From an uncultured Prevotella sp. (lineage in GTDB: Bacteria; Bacteroidota; Bacteroidia; Bacteroidales; Bacteroidaceae), in NCBI GenBank assembly GCA_905234355.1, contig CAJOHP010000028.1, positions 1 to 15,580 of the forward strand: a DNA stretch of 15,580 nt, read 5' to 3'. Position 1 is the stretch's first letter; every line of letters begins with the position of its first letter. The notes below the pieces were generated by a model. That model was given only the letters and a program-made list of their open reading frames with translations, made no database searches and had not been told where the DNA came from. The position numbers were made by a program, and so were the translations under genes. Shown one piece after another: positions 15,194 to 15,580 of the stretch.

Positions 15194-15580
15194 ATGAATA
15201 AGATGAAGAAGAGACCCACACAGCACAGCATGACCCGCCGCTCGGCGGCTCATGACTACACCCGCCCCGGCATCTACCACATCACCCTGCATGTGGCCGA
15301 CAGCCTGGGGGCGGTGTTAGGCACCGTCGTAGGGTCTCCCTCCGTCCCCGACGGCAGTGCCGATGCACCGCATACGGCCCTGTCGCCCATAGGCCTGATG
15401 GTGGAGCAGGAGCTGCTGCACAGCATCCACGCCCACTATGCGATGGTCTCCATCCAAGACTATGTCGTCATGCCTGAGCACCTGCACTTCATCGCAGTCG
15501 TGCAGGACGACCTCCTCAGCAAGCATGGCAAGACCACATCGCTCGGCCAAGTGATTGCCGGCTTCAAGAAAGGCTGCAAC
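15194..15580 (+). CDS. RAYT-like REP-associated tyrosine transposase (3' truncated by window)
   Basis: The first 129 codons are open to the end of the window; the gene continues beyond it. Start ATG at 15194 (MNKMKKRP); the ATG at 15203 is an alternative. Family features in order are YTRPGIYHITLHV (22-34, the first strand), a linker of about 30 residues rich in Gly, Ser and Pro, LSPIGLMVEQELLHSI (63-78), YVVMPEHLHFIAVV (90-103) with the metal-binding HUH motif His96-Leu-His98, and LGQVIAGFKKGCN (117-129), which begins the helix expected to lead to the catalytic tyrosine. That tyrosine is not within the window. RAYT proteins nick single-stranded DNA at hairpins and usually exist as single-copy-per-locus, host-maintained genes rather than complete insertion sequences. 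The gene lies 34 bases after the giant gene and is not obviously part of its function. Confidence 0.88.
   Translation, partial: MNKMKKRPTQHSMTRRSAAHDYTRPGIYHITLHVADSLGAVLGTVVGSPSVPDGSADAPHTALSPIGLMVEQELLHSIHAHYAMVSIQDYVVMPEHLHFIAVVQDDLLSKHGKTTSLGQVIAGFKKGCN

Noticed and set aside
15194..15580. Complete insertion sequence at the right end
   Set aside because: Only the 5' part of one RAYT-like gene is present. No terminal inverted repeats or target duplications can be seen, and RAYT genes are usually not standard insertion sequences.

Overview
The window looks like part of a Bacteroidales chromosome, most likely from the Prevotellaceae. The support is two fimbrillin-like lipoproteins with short or leucine/isoleucine-rich lipoprotein signals, a giant secreted protein with a C-terminal tail resembling a type IX secretion (T9SS) sorting domain, starts without clear Shine-Dalgarno sequences, and a 3' RAYT-like transposase gene. 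The DNA is GC-rich by eye, with AT-rich patches mainly at gene starts. All genes lie on the + strand. I see no tRNA, rRNA, CRISPR array or complete insertion sequence.

Layout: (1) 26-1171, a fimbrillin-like lipoprotein. (2) 1186-2370, a second, different fimbrillin-like lipoprotein, 14 bases after the first and probably started by TTG. (3) 2422-15159, one uninterrupted 4,245-codon gene filling about 80% of the window. (4) 15194-15580, the start of a REP-associated tyrosine transposase (RAYT-like HUH protein), cut off by the window end and preceded by a perfect 8-bp hairpin. The first three genes are close and co-directional and are probably one operon.

The giant protein reads from N to C terminus as: signal peptide; about 2,000 residues of glycine-turn rungs ([YF]GGG and variants) that look like a beta-solenoid; a 480-residue region of unknown fold; about 620 residues of a second repeat family; an Ig-like stretch; a GLUG-like segment; a long uncharacterised C-terminal region; and a T9SS-like tail. 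The simplest model is a surface or secreted adhesin made together with two outer-membrane fimbrillin-like lipoproteins that may act as its partners or as pilus subunits. This is inferred from sequence pattern and gene order only.

The most unusual DNA feature is a degenerate 9-bp, nearly self-complementary tandem repeat. It lies in frame inside the leader of both gene 2 (8 units) and gene 3 (6 units), and both genes begin with a related TTG-Lys-Lys-Lys leader. The intergenic gaps are all short (14, 51 and 34 bases), so no gene-free stretch exceeds 300 bases.
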